The position numbers and the translations under genes are program-made. The notes under the pieces were generated by a model. The model was given only the letters and a program-made list of their open reading frames with translations, was not told where the DNA came from and did not search any database. DNA of 64,000 nt from RYN-230 sp963834705 (GTDB lineage: Bacteria > Actinomycetota > Actinomycetes > Streptosporangiales > Streptosporangiaceae): assembly GCA_963834705.1 (NCBI GenBank), contig CAWICV010000013.1:310001-374000 (forward strand), read 5' to 3'. Below, piece by piece: positions 20,047 to 29,987 of this stretch (position 1 is its first letter; each line of letters opens with the position of its first letter).

Positions 20047-21252
20047 TCAGCTCGCGTCCAGTCGCCGGAACGTCACCTCTTGCAACAGCAGGCGGAGCGC
20101 AGCGGCGGCCGGGATGGCCACCAGCGCGCCGATCAGCCCCATCAGCGCGCCGCCGAGCAGCACCGCGACCACGGTCACCACGGCCGGGACGGCCACGGTC
20201 CGGCCCATGATCCGGGGCACGATCAGGTAGTCCTCGGCCAGCCGGTAGCCGATGTAGAAGGCCAGCGTGGCCAGCGCGACCGGGAGCGACACGGTCAGTG
20301 CGACCACCGAGACGATGGCGCCGCCGATGGTCGAGCCGATCATCGGGATCAGATCCAGCAGCGCCACCAGCAGGCCGAGCAGCAGCGGGTAGGGGACGCC
20401 GAAGATATCCAGCCAGGCCCAGGTGCCCAGCCCGGCGATCAGCGACGTGACGAAGTTCCCCAGCATGTAGCCGCCGACCTTGACGAAGATCTCGTCGCCG
20501 ATCAGGATGACCCGGGCCCGCCGGGAGGCCGGCGCGAGCCGGTAGAAGAACAGCTTGATGTGCGGCATGGCGGCCAGGAAGTAGACCACCAGCACGATCA
20601 CCACGACCATGGCGCTGGCCGCGCTGAGCACCAGCTCGCCGGCCCCGAGCACACCGCCGACCAGCGCGGTGCCCTTGCTGGACAGCAGTTTGCTCAGCCG
20701 CTGCTCGACGTGGTAGTGGTCGTTCAGCCTGCCCAGCTCCGAGTTGTGGTTCTGCAACGTGTGCATGTAGTGCGGCAGCTCGTGCACCAGCGCGCTGACC
20801 TGGGCGGTGAGCGGCGGGATGGCGGCGGCCACGAATCCGGCCACTATGCAGGCCACCACCAGCAGGATCACGATCACGGCCGACCAGCGGGGCAGCCGGC
20901 GCCGGGTCAGCCAGCTGACCGCCGGGTCGAGGCCGGCTGCGATGAACAGGGCCAGGCCGATCAGCACCAGCACGGACCGGGCCCGGATGACCAGCTCGAC
21001 CAGCCCGTAGGTGACGGCCACGCCGGCCGCCGCGGCCATGCCGACGAAGAACGGCGACCGCCGGTTCATCGGCCGGCCAAGGCGGCCCAGCCCACCGGTC
21101 TCCTCGGCGATGGCCGCGGCCTGGTCAACGGCCTGCTGCATCCGGTCCGGAGGATTGGACCGGAGGGCAGGGTCGGACTGGAGGTTGGGGTCCGGGTTGC
21201 GGGCCGGGTCCGGCTGGCCTGACGACTCGGTCAGCCGGGTGTCGCTACCCAC
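20047..21252 (-). CDS. AI-2E family transporter
   Basis: A 401-residue membrane protein of the AI-2E/PerM family. A Pro/Asp-rich cytoplasmic tail of about 60 residues precedes the first helix pair (FFVGMAAAAGVAVTYGLVELV), and the characteristic C-terminal cluster of helices includes LLGLLVALLDLIPMIGSTIGGA. Family members include exporters of autoinducer-2 and Na+/H+ antiporter-like proteins; the name does not prove signalling here. It starts with GTG and lies 2 bases downstream of the DUF3040 gene stop, so the two are in one transcript. Confidence 0.87.
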   Translation of the reverse strand: MGSDTRLTESSGQPDPARNPDPNLQSDPALRSNPPDRMQQAVDQAAAIAEETGGLGRLGRPMNRRSPFFVGMAAAAGVAVTYGLVELVIRARSVLVLIGLALFIAAGLDPAVSWLTRRRLPRWSAVIVILLVVACIVAGFVAAAIPPLTAQVSALVHELPHYMHTLQNHNSELGRLNDHYHVEQRLSKLLSSKGTALVGGVLGAGELVLSAASAMVVVIVLVVYFLAAMPHIKLFFYRLAPASRRARVILIGDEIFVKVGGYMLGNFVTSLIAGLGTWAWLDIFGVPYPLLLGLLVALLDLIPMIGSTIGGAIVSVVALTVSLPVALATLAFYIGYRLAEDYLIVPRIMGRTVAVPAVVTVVAVLLGGALMGLIGALVAIPAAAALRLLLQEVTFRRLDAS

Positions 21253-21254
21253 GG

Positions 21255-21722
21255 CTAGCCGCCGGCCAGGCCGGAGTGCGGTGCGCCGCCGTGCGTGCAG
21301 CCCGGGCCGGTATCAGCGAGCCGGACCGGCGCGGTGAACAACGTCGTCTGGGCACAGCGGCTGGAGCGGACCGGGCTGGTGGTCAGCACGGTGAGCAGCA
21401 GCAGGCTCAGCGTGGCCGCGAGCAGCAGCGGCACCAGCACCAGCGCGCCGAGCCGGTTGTGGCCGGTGCGCGCCCAGGGCGAGCCACCCCCCCGGTGGCC
21501 GGGGCGGCGGCAGCCCGCCAGCGTGCAGGTGCGCTGCCGCCGGGCCGTCCGGCCCGACCGGGTCCACCAGCGGGCCGGCTGGAACGTCTCGGCCAGCGGC
21601 ATCTTCTCCAGCCGGGTCAGTTCGGTGAACACGCGGAACATGCTGGCCAGCCGGGTGTCCGCGACGCGCAGGTCACTGTCGATCGCGTCCAGGGCGCGTT
21701 GCTGGCTGACTGGCAGGCTCAT
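21255..21722 (-). CDS. DUF3040-like small membrane protein
   Basis: A 155-residue protein. The first 45 residues (MSLPVSQQRALDAIDSDL, then ADTRLASMF) match the DUF3040 pattern of actinobacteria: a short amphipathic head with Ser-Leu start, followed later by a hydrophobic segment (LVLVPLLLAATLSLLLLTVL, about residues 93-112). Between them is an Arg-rich stretch with three Cys. Function unknown. The order upstream of AI-2E with a 2-base gap suggests co-expression. Confidence 0.72.
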   Translation of the reverse strand: MSLPVSQQRALDAIDSDLRVADTRLASMFRVFTELTRLEKMPLAETFQPARWWTRSGRTARRQRTCTLAGCRRPGHRGGGSPWARTGHNRLGALVLVPLLLAATLSLLLLTVLTTSPVRSSRCAQTTLFTAPVRLADTGPGCTHGGAPHSGLAGG

Positions 21723-21844
21723 CCGTGGTCTCCCGCGGTTTAGGCGTGGACGCTGTGCTCAGGGGCACTTGTGCTCGGGGGCGCTGTCTCAGGGCACTGG
21801 CCTGTATCACTTCCCGCTACCCGCGGGCCGTGGATTAAACGGTG

Positions 21845-22813
21845 TCACGCACCCTGGCCCGCTGTCCCGGGCGCTGGCTGGGCCGGCGGCTGCAGCCCAC
21901 CGGGCGTCGGGTTGACGAACACATACGGGGTGACCGGAAGCCGGTCGGCTAGCCGCCGGTCGATGTCGTCGGCCAGGTTCTCCACCTCGCCGCCGCGTGT
22001 GTCGTCGGACAGGTCCACCCGGGCCGCGACGATGATGCTGTCCGGGCCGACGTGCATGGTCTGCAGCTCGAGCAGCCGGTCCACATAGGGCGTGTCCTCG
22101 ATCTCCTCGCGGATGAGCTGCTGCAGCTTCGGGTCGGCGGCCCGGCCGATGAGCAGCTCGCGGCTGTCCAAGGCGAGCCGGACCGCCACCACGATCAGCA
22201 GGACGCCGATCGCGATCGACGCGGCCCCGTCGAACACCGGGGACCCGGTGAGCTGCTCCAGCAGCAGGCCCCCGGCGGCCAGGGCCAGGCCGATGACGGC
22301 CGCGGTGTCCTCGAACAGCGCCGCCTTGACCGTGACGTCCGGGCTGGTCTTGACGTGCTCGAGCAACTCGGTCTGGTCCCGCCGGGCCTCGCCGCGCAAC
22401 TGGTGGGTGGCCCGGAGGAAGGAGGCACCCTCGGCCACAGCGCACACGCCCAGCACCACGTAGGCGATGACGTAGCTGTGCGTCGGGGTGTGCAGCGACA
22501 GGATGCCCTCGAACACCGAGAACCCGGCCCCGGCGACGAAGATGCCGAACGCGGCCAGCAGCGACCAGAAGTAGCGTTCCTGGCCGTAGCCGAACGGGTG
22601 CTCGCGGTCGGCCGGGCGCGCGCCCTGGCGCACCGAGGTGAACAGGAAGACCTGGTTGAGTGTGTCGGCGAACGAGTGCGCGGCCTCGGCCAGCATCGCG
22701 CTCGATCCGCTGAGCACGCCGGCCACCAGCTTGGCCAGCATGACCACGATGTTGGCCGTCCCGGCCACCACAACCGTGCGCTGGGTTTCGCCGCCTGACT
22801 TGGGCTCGGCCAT
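21845..22813 (-). CDS. Cation diffusion facilitator (CDF) transporter
   Basis: A 322-residue divalent-cation/proton exchanger (zinc, manganese, iron or cobalt). Six membrane segments are visible; the metal-site motif HSFADTLNQVFL in helix 2 and FEDTAAVIGLALAA in helix 5 carry the conserved His/Asp and Asp residues, and HPFGYGQERYFWSLL follows helix 2. The C-terminal cytoplasmic domain (DRLLELQTMHVGPDSIIVAARVDL) is the usual ferredoxin-like dimer domain. ATG 22813 is preferred to an upstream frame extension to 22915 because the latter overlaps the divergent tex leader. It probably leads the leftward operon. Confidence 0.88.
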   Translation of the reverse strand: MAEPKSGGETQRTVVVAGTANIVVMLAKLVAGVLSGSSAMLAEAAHSFADTLNQVFLFTSVRQGARPADREHPFGYGQERYFWSLLAAFGIFVAGAGFSVFEGILSLHTPTHSYVIAYVVLGVCAVAEGASFLRATHQLRGEARRDQTELLEHVKTSPDVTVKAALFEDTAAVIGLALAAGGLLLEQLTGSPVFDGAASIAIGVLLIVVAVRLALDSRELLIGRAADPKLQQLIREEIEDTPYVDRLLELQTMHVGPDSIIVAARVDLSDDTRGGEVENLADDIDRRLADRLPVTPYVFVNPTPGGLQPPAQPAPGTAGQGA

Positions 22814-22862
22814 GGCTAGCTGGCCAGCGGAGCAGGTGTCATAGTGCCCGCTGAACTGCCCC

Positions 22863-22888
22863 GGGCCCCGGCGGCTAAACCGGGGCCC
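22863..22888 (+). promoter_or_regulatory. Strong GC hairpin in the tex leader
   Basis: GGGCCCCGG (22863-22871) pairs perfectly with CCGGGGCCC (22880-22888) around an 8-base loop, 27 bases before the tex ATG and within the 102-bp gap shared with the divergent CDF gene. It may attenuate tex or insulate the two promoters. Confidence 0.45.
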
Positions 22889-22915
22889 CAGCGCCGGGCC
22901 CTTCGGCCCTACCAT

Positions 22916-25321
<2,406 letters not shown>

Positions 25322-25486
25322 CCCGCTGACCAGCAGTTCAGCACAGCCTGAATGCGTGCTGTTACGCTCTGTTTAATACTTGGTAGAGCAGAGTCATGCG
25401 CGCCGGCTGTGGCAGTTGTGCCTGCGCCCCCGCGGGCCTGCCTCGGCGGCACGCCAGGGGTAGCGGTGCAGCGTCGGCAGCGGGGC

Positions 25487-25747
25487 ATGATGGCGGGTTA
25501 CGCCGCCTGCCTGCTGCTGCTCGCCGCGGCCTGCTACCTGCTGCCCGGGCTGCGCGCCGTGGCCTGGGGCCTGCTCGGGCTGACCGGGGTGGCCGAGGGG
25601 ATCGAGAGCGAGGTGCAGCGGGACCTGCTGGTGTCGATGGGCTGCCAGTTCGGGCAGGTCTACCTGCTGTCCGGGCCGCTGGACGCGGCTCAGGCCGCCG
25701 AGATGACGGCGCCCGGGCGCAGCCTGCTGCCCAGGCTGACCGCCTAA
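25487..25747 (+). pseudogene. EAL-domain C-terminal remnant joined to a hydrophobic segment
   Basis: An 86-codon frame in which residues 5-30 are hydrophobic and residues about 34-75 match only the last part of an EAL phosphodiesterase domain: VAEGIESEVQRDLL and MGCQFGQVYLLSGPL correspond to the VVAEGVET and GCdxxQGyxfsrPl motifs. The catalytic ELL, DDFG and KIDR parts are missing, so it cannot degrade cyclic di-GMP. It is most easily read as the 3' scar of a deleted GGDEF-EAL gene, but a small membrane protein made from the scrap cannot be excluded. Start at ATG 25487 (a second ATG follows at 25490). Confidence 0.55.
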
Positions 25748-25760
25748 CCCCAGACCAGGC

Positions 25761-25798
25761 ATAACTGGCACCCGGAAGGACCCGCTCGGTACAGTTAT
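25761..25798 (+). promoter_or_regulatory. ATAACTG...CAGTTAT inverted repeat upstream of hmgA
   Basis: ATAACTG (25761-25767) and CAGTTAT (25792-25798) form perfect 7-bp arms with a 24-base spacer, about 60 bases upstream of the hmgA start. AT-rich for this region, the repeat is a candidate operator for the GntR regulator encoded in the same transcript. Confidence 0.45.
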
Positions 25799-25856
25799 CA
25801 CACGGTGAGAATGCTCGCATTGAGCAGAGGAATCGCAGGAACGCTGGGGAGGGGTC

Positions 25857-27203
25857 ATGCCCGCAGACGCCGCAGTCACCGCGGTCCACGACGGCTACCG
25901 GTACCAGCCCGGCTTCGGGAACGAGTTCGTCAGCGAGGCGGTGGCGGGCGCACTGCCGGCCGGCCGGAATTCCCCGCAGCGGGCGCCGCTGGGCCTGTAT
26001 GCCGAGCAGCTCAGCGGTACCGCGTTCACCCAGCCCCGGGCGGCCAACCGGCGCACCTGGGTGTACCGGATGATGCCGTCCGCGGCGCACCCGCGGTTCA
26101 GCCGGATCGGCAACGGGGCGCTGCGCGCCGGGCCGTTCGATGAGATCGAGCCGGACCCGAACCGGCTGCGCTGGGACCCGCTGCCGCTGCCCGGCGGCCC
26201 GGCCGACTTCGTCGCCGGGCTGTACACGATGGCAGGCAACGGGGACGTCAGGACGCGCAGCGGGATGGCCATCCACCTGTACGCGGCCACCGAGTCCATG
26301 AGCGACCGGTACTTCGTGGACGCCGACGGCGAGCTGCTGTTCGTGCCGCAGATGGGCCCGCTGGCGCTGCACACCGAGCTGGGCCCGCTGCGGCTGGCGC
26401 CGGGGGAGATCGCGGTGATCCCGCGCGGCATCCGGTTCCGGGTCGAGCTGCTGGACGGCCCGGCCCGCGGCTACCTGTGCGAGAACTACGGCGCGCCGTT
26501 CACCCTCCCGGAGCGCGGCCCGATCGGCGCCAACGGGCTGGCCAGCGAGCGGGATTTCCTAGCCCCGACGGCGGCCTTCGAGGACCGGGGGCCGGGCGGG
26601 CAGCAGGTGCAGGTGGTGCAGAAGTTCGGCGGCAACCTGTGGGCCGCCGACTACGACCACTCACCGCTGGACGTGGTCGCCTGGCACGGCAACTACACGC
26701 CGGTGAAGTACGACATGGCCAACTTCATGGTCATCGGCACGGTCAGCTTTGACCACCCCGACCCGTCCATCTACACCGTGCTCACCTCGCCGAGCGAGCT
26801 ACCCGGCCTGGCCAACGTGGACTTCGTCATCTTCCCGCCGCGCTGGCTGGTCGGCGAGGACACGTTCCGGCCGCCCTGGTTCCACCGCAACATCATGTCC
26901 GAGTTCATGGGCCTGGTACACGGCGCGTACGACGCCAAGGCCGAGGGCTTCCTGCCCGGCGGGGCCAGCCTGCACAACACGTTCAACGCACACGGGCCGG
27001 ACCTGGAGACGTTCACCCGGGCCAGCGAGGCCGAGCTCGAACCGCAGAAGATCACCGGCTCGCTGGCCTTCATGTTCGAGAGCCGGTGGATGATCATTCC
27101 GACCCAGCAGGCGATGCAGGCCGGGCACCGGCAGGCCGACTACGACGCGGTATGGGCCGGCCTGCCCCGGCGGTTCAGCGCTGGCCCGGGCGCCGCCCAG
27201 TGA
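25857..27203 (+). CDS. hmgA: Homogentisate 1,2-dioxygenase
   Basis: Opens the ring of homogentisate to maleylacetoacetate in tyrosine/phenylalanine catabolism, using Fe(II) and O2. The 448-residue length is normal. Iron ligands H343, E349 and H379 (WFHRN, MSEFMG, FNAHGPD) have the same 6- and 30-residue spacing as H335, E341 and H371 of the human enzyme. YQPGFGNEFVSEA near the N-terminus is a family signature. A clear GGGGAGG ribosome-binding site precedes ATG 25857. The stop overlaps the downstream GntR gene by 4 bases. The maleylacetoacetate isomerase and fumarylacetoacetase genes are not in the window. Confidence 0.96.
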   Translation: MPADAAVTAVHDGYRYQPGFGNEFVSEAVAGALPAGRNSPQRAPLGLYAEQLSGTAFTQPRAANRRTWVYRMMPSAAHPRFSRIGNGALRAGPFDEIEPDPNRLRWDPLPLPGGPADFVAGLYTMAGNGDVRTRSGMAIHLYAATESMSDRYFVDADGELLFVPQMGPLALHTELGPLRLAPGEIAVIPRGIRFRVELLDGPARGYLCENYGAPFTLPERGPIGANGLASERDFLAPTAAFEDRGPGGQQVQVVQKFGGNLWAADYDHSPLDVVAWHGNYTPVKYDMANFMVIGTVSFDHPDPSIYTVLTSPSELPGLANVDFVIFPPRWLVGEDTFRPPWFHRNIMSEFMGLVHGAYDAKAEGFLPGGASLHNTFNAHGPDLETFTRASEAELEPQKITGSLAFMFESRWMIIPTQQAMQAGHRQADYDAVWAGLPRRFSAGPGAAQ

Positions 27204-28003
27204 CGGCCGCGCCACCCACCTCGCCCGGCCCGGCCCGCCCGGCCGGCCCGGTCACCGGGCAGACCCTGCTGGCCATGACGCCGCCACGGTTCTCCGGCAG
27301 CCTGCCGCTGTGGTACCAGCTGGCGCAGAGCCTGCGCACCGCCATCCTGGGCCTGGGCCGGGACGGCCCCACCCGGCTGCCCACCGAAGTGGAGTTCGCC
27401 CGGCACTACGGGGTCAGCCTGACCACGGTGCGCCAGGCGCTCGGCTCGCTGGCCGCCGACGGGCTGATCACCCGGCATCGCCGCCGCGGCACGTTCGTCA
27501 ACCCGGCGGCGCTCCGCTCCCGGGCGCTGCGGGTGCTCGGCTCGGCCGACGCGGTGATGGCCCAGCAGTCCAGCGAGGAGGTGCGGGTGCTCGGCCGGGA
27601 CCAGGTCGCAGCGAGTGCGGCCCCGGCGGCCCGGCTCGGCATCACCGGCCACGCGGTGCTGATCCGGCGGCTCCGGCTGGACGGCGGTGAGCCGGTCAGC
27701 TACGCGGAGAACTACCTGCGCCCCGAGCATGCCGCGCGGATCAGCGACGCGGACCTGGCCGCGGCGCCGGTCACCAAGATCCTGCGGGACGCGCTGGCGC
27801 TGCCGCTGACCAGGATCGACAACGAGGTCTCCGCGTGCACCGCGCCCGCCGAGCTGGCCGCGCTGCTGCGGGTGGATGTGCTCAGCCCGGTCTTGCGATC
27901 GGAAAATGTGACCTATGCGGCTGGTGGGACTCCAGTGGACATCGCCCGGATCCACTACCGTGGCGACCGCTTCACGTTCGCGATCTCACTGGACATTCCC
28001 TGA
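27200..28003 (+). CDS. GntR/HutC-family regulator, coupled to hmgA
   Basis: A 267-residue regulator with an N-terminal winged helix (about 35-105; PTEVEFARHYGVSLTTVRQALGSLAADGLITRHRRRGTFV) and a UTRA ligand domain (about 120-265; SYAENYLRPE and DIARIHYRGDRFTF). GTG 27200 is in the GTGA overlap with the hmgA stop, so the two are translationally coupled; ATG 27275-27277 further in is an alternative. The natural guess is local control of homogentisate breakdown, with a tyrosine-pathway acid as ligand, but this is inference. Confidence 0.87.
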   Translation: MTAAPPTSPGPARPAGPVTGQTLLAMTPPRFSGSLPLWYQLAQSLRTAILGLGRDGPTRLPTEVEFARHYGVSLTTVRQALGSLAADGLITRHRRRGTFVNPAALRSRALRVLGSADAVMAQQSSEEVRVLGRDQVAASAAPAARLGITGHAVLIRRLRLDGGEPVSYAENYLRPEHAARISDADLAAAPVTKILRDALALPLTRIDNEVSACTAPAELAALLRVDVLSPVLRSENVTYAAGGTPVDIARIHYRGDRFTFAISLDIP

Positions 28004-28043
28004 CGTTACCGACCGGCCAGCGAGGTGGATCAGCCCGGCGCCG

Positions 28044-29744
28044 TCATCCAGGCGTGGCGTGGAACGCGGCCAGGGCCGCGCCCGGGGTGTCGTAGAACCC
28101 GTCCGGGCCGTCGCCGTCACTGATCCCGTAATGCTGGAGCTGGTCCCGGACCGGGCCCACCAGGCTGGTCATCATCACCTGGATGTGGGCCTGGTGCAGT
28201 TCCCGGATGGCTTCGCGGAGCACCGTGGCCGCGGAGTAGTCCACGTCCCCGATGGCCGCGCCGTCCAGTACCAGCCAGCGCAGCGGATCACCGTACCGGG
28301 TGAGGGTAGTCACGTCCTCCACGAACCGGCTGGCGTTGGCGAAGTACAGGCTGGTGCCGAACCGGTAGACCGCCAGTCCCGGCCCGGTCCGCGCGCCGGG
28401 CCGCACCGGGGCGGGCATCCAGTGCCCGGCGGCCGACTTGACCAGCACATAGCTGCGCGGCCGGTAGCTGTGCCGTAGGTGGTCGATGATCGACGCGGCG
28501 ATGGCCACCCCGATGCCGTACTGCACGTTCAGCCCGATCACCGCGGCTGCGGTGACCAGCGCCACCGCGAACTCGGTGCGCCGGACGGCCCAGATGCGGC
28601 GCAGTCCGCGCAGGTCCACCAGCTCCGCGCCGATGAGGAACACCACCGCGGCCAGCGCGGCGATCGGCAGGTAGCGCAGCGGCCCGGTCGCGACCAGCAG
28701 CACGGCCACCGCGATCGCGCCGGTGGCCAGCGAGGCGAGCTGGCTGCGGCCGCCCGCGTCGTCCACGATCTGGGTCTTGGTCGGGCTGCCGTTGACCACG
28801 AACGTGCCGGTGAACGCGGCCGCCACGTTGGCCGCGCCCAGCCCGGTCAGGTCGGTGTCGGTATCCATCGGCTCGTCGTGCCTGACCGCGTAGGCACGCG
28901 CGGTGGCCGCGCTCTGGGCCAGGATGACGATGCCGATCGACGCGGCCGTGCCGAGCAGCGCCACCGTGTCGTGCTCCGACAGCGTGGGCAGGCTGAACCC
29001 GGGCAGCCCACGGGGCACCCGGCCGAGCACGGCCACCCCGTGCCCGGTCAGGTCAGCGGCCCGGCTGACGACGATCGCGCTCACCACCGCGAGCAGGGCG
29101 CCAGGGATCCGGCGAGTGATCATCTTGGCCGCCAGCACCACCGCGATCACGCCGAGCGAAACGGCCACCGTGGCCGGGTGGGCGTGGGGCAGCGCGGCCA
29201 CCGTCTCGGCCAGTTTGATCACCGTGTGCGAGCTGGCCGCGTGCACCCCGAGCATGTCCGGCAGCTGGCCGATGGCTACCTGGATGCCCACCCCGGTGAG
29301 GAAGCCGAGCAGCACGGTGCGGGACAGGAAATTGGCCAGGAAGCCGAGCCGGGCCAGCCGGGCCAGCAGCAGCAGCCCGCCGGTGAGCAGCGCGGCCAGC
29401 CCGGCCAGCCCGACGTAGGCGGCCGGCTGCGGGGCGGCCAGCCGGACCAGCGCGCCGGCCAGCAGCGCCGCGGTGGCCGAGTCGGCCGCCACCACCAGAT
29501 GCCGGGACGCGCCCAGCACGGCGAACACGGCCAGCGGCAGCAGCAGCGTGTACAGGCCGGTCACCACCGGCATCCCGGCGATCCGCGCGTAACCGAGCAC
29601 CTCGGGAATGCCCAGCGCGGCCAGGGTGGCCCCGGCCAGCACCTCACGGGTCAGCGTGGCCCGGCGGACCGGCAGCACCCCGCGCAGCACCGGCCAGTCC
29701 CGCATCCACCGCGTCCCCTCATCATCCCCGGTCCCAGAAACCAC
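28044..29744 (-). CDS. SulP-family anion transporter with C-terminal STAS domain
   Basis: A 566-residue transporter. The SulP core (about 30-430) shows GIPEVLGYARIAGMPVVTGLY and many helices; the STAS domain (about 455-560; LRWLVLDGAAIGDVDYSAATVLREA) is cytoplasmic. Substrates of bacterial SulP proteins include sulfate, bicarbonate, and dicarboxylates; nothing in the sequence selects one. The start may be GTG 29744 or ATG 29705, which lies closer to the first helix. The gene converges on the GntR gene with about 40 bases between the stops. Confidence 0.9.
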   Translation of the reverse strand: MVSGTGDDEGTRWMRDWPVLRGVLPVRRATLTREVLAGATLAALGIPEVLGYARIAGMPVVTGLYTLLLPLAVFAVLGASRHLVVAADSATAALLAGALVRLAAPQPAAYVGLAGLAALLTGGLLLLARLARLGFLANFLSRTVLLGFLTGVGIQVAIGQLPDMLGVHAASSHTVIKLAETVAALPHAHPATVAVSLGVIAVVLAAKMITRRIPGALLAVVSAIVVSRAADLTGHGVAVLGRVPRGLPGFSLPTLSEHDTVALLGTAASIGIVILAQSAATARAYAVRHDEPMDTDTDLTGLGAANVAAAFTGTFVVNGSPTKTQIVDDAGGRSQLASLATGAIAVAVLLVATGPLRYLPIAALAAVVFLIGAELVDLRGLRRIWAVRRTEFAVALVTAAAVIGLNVQYGIGVAIAASIIDHLRHSYRPRSYVLVKSAAGHWMPAPVRPGARTGPGLAVYRFGTSLYFANASRFVEDVTTLTRYGDPLRWLVLDGAAIGDVDYSAATVLREAIRELHQAHIQVMMTSLVGPVRDQLQHYGISDGDGPDGFYDTPGAALAAFHATPG

Positions 29745-29846
29745 ACGATCGCCTTAACGCCAGTGCCCGGCCGATGTCCTTGGTTGCCGTGCCGCCGTGC
29801 ACCGCGCTGCGGGAGATCGGCGTGGCGTTGAACCTGTGGTGCTGGT

Positions 29847-29944
29847 GTGATCAGTGGTACTCACCGGCGGGCGGCGCGGTGTTGATGTTGGAGCAGGTCA
29901 CCCTGGAAGGTGGCCATTTTCAACATCAACAACTAAGTGATCAG
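29847..29944. mobile_element. IS-like terminal repeat relic
   Basis: The segment has an 8-bp direct repeat GTGATCAG at both ends (29847-29854, 29937-29944). Inside are perfect 10-bp inverted arms GTTGATGTTG (29881-29890) and CAACATCAAC (29921-29930), with a nested near-palindrome GGTCACC/GGTGGCC between them. The repeated GGTGGCC-ATTTT-CAAC wording recalls ends of IS21-type elements. No transposase is present. It lies in the 243-bp gap upstream of the SulP gene. Confidence 0.4.
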
Positions 29945-29987
29945 GCCGGGGGCGGCAGCCGGGGGACCGGGGGAGGAGAGAGCTGGG

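Noticed and set aside
20047..21252. AI-2E gene as evidence of quorum sensing by autoinducer-2
   Set aside because: The family includes ion antiporters and uncharacterised members; no LuxS or Lsr genes are present.
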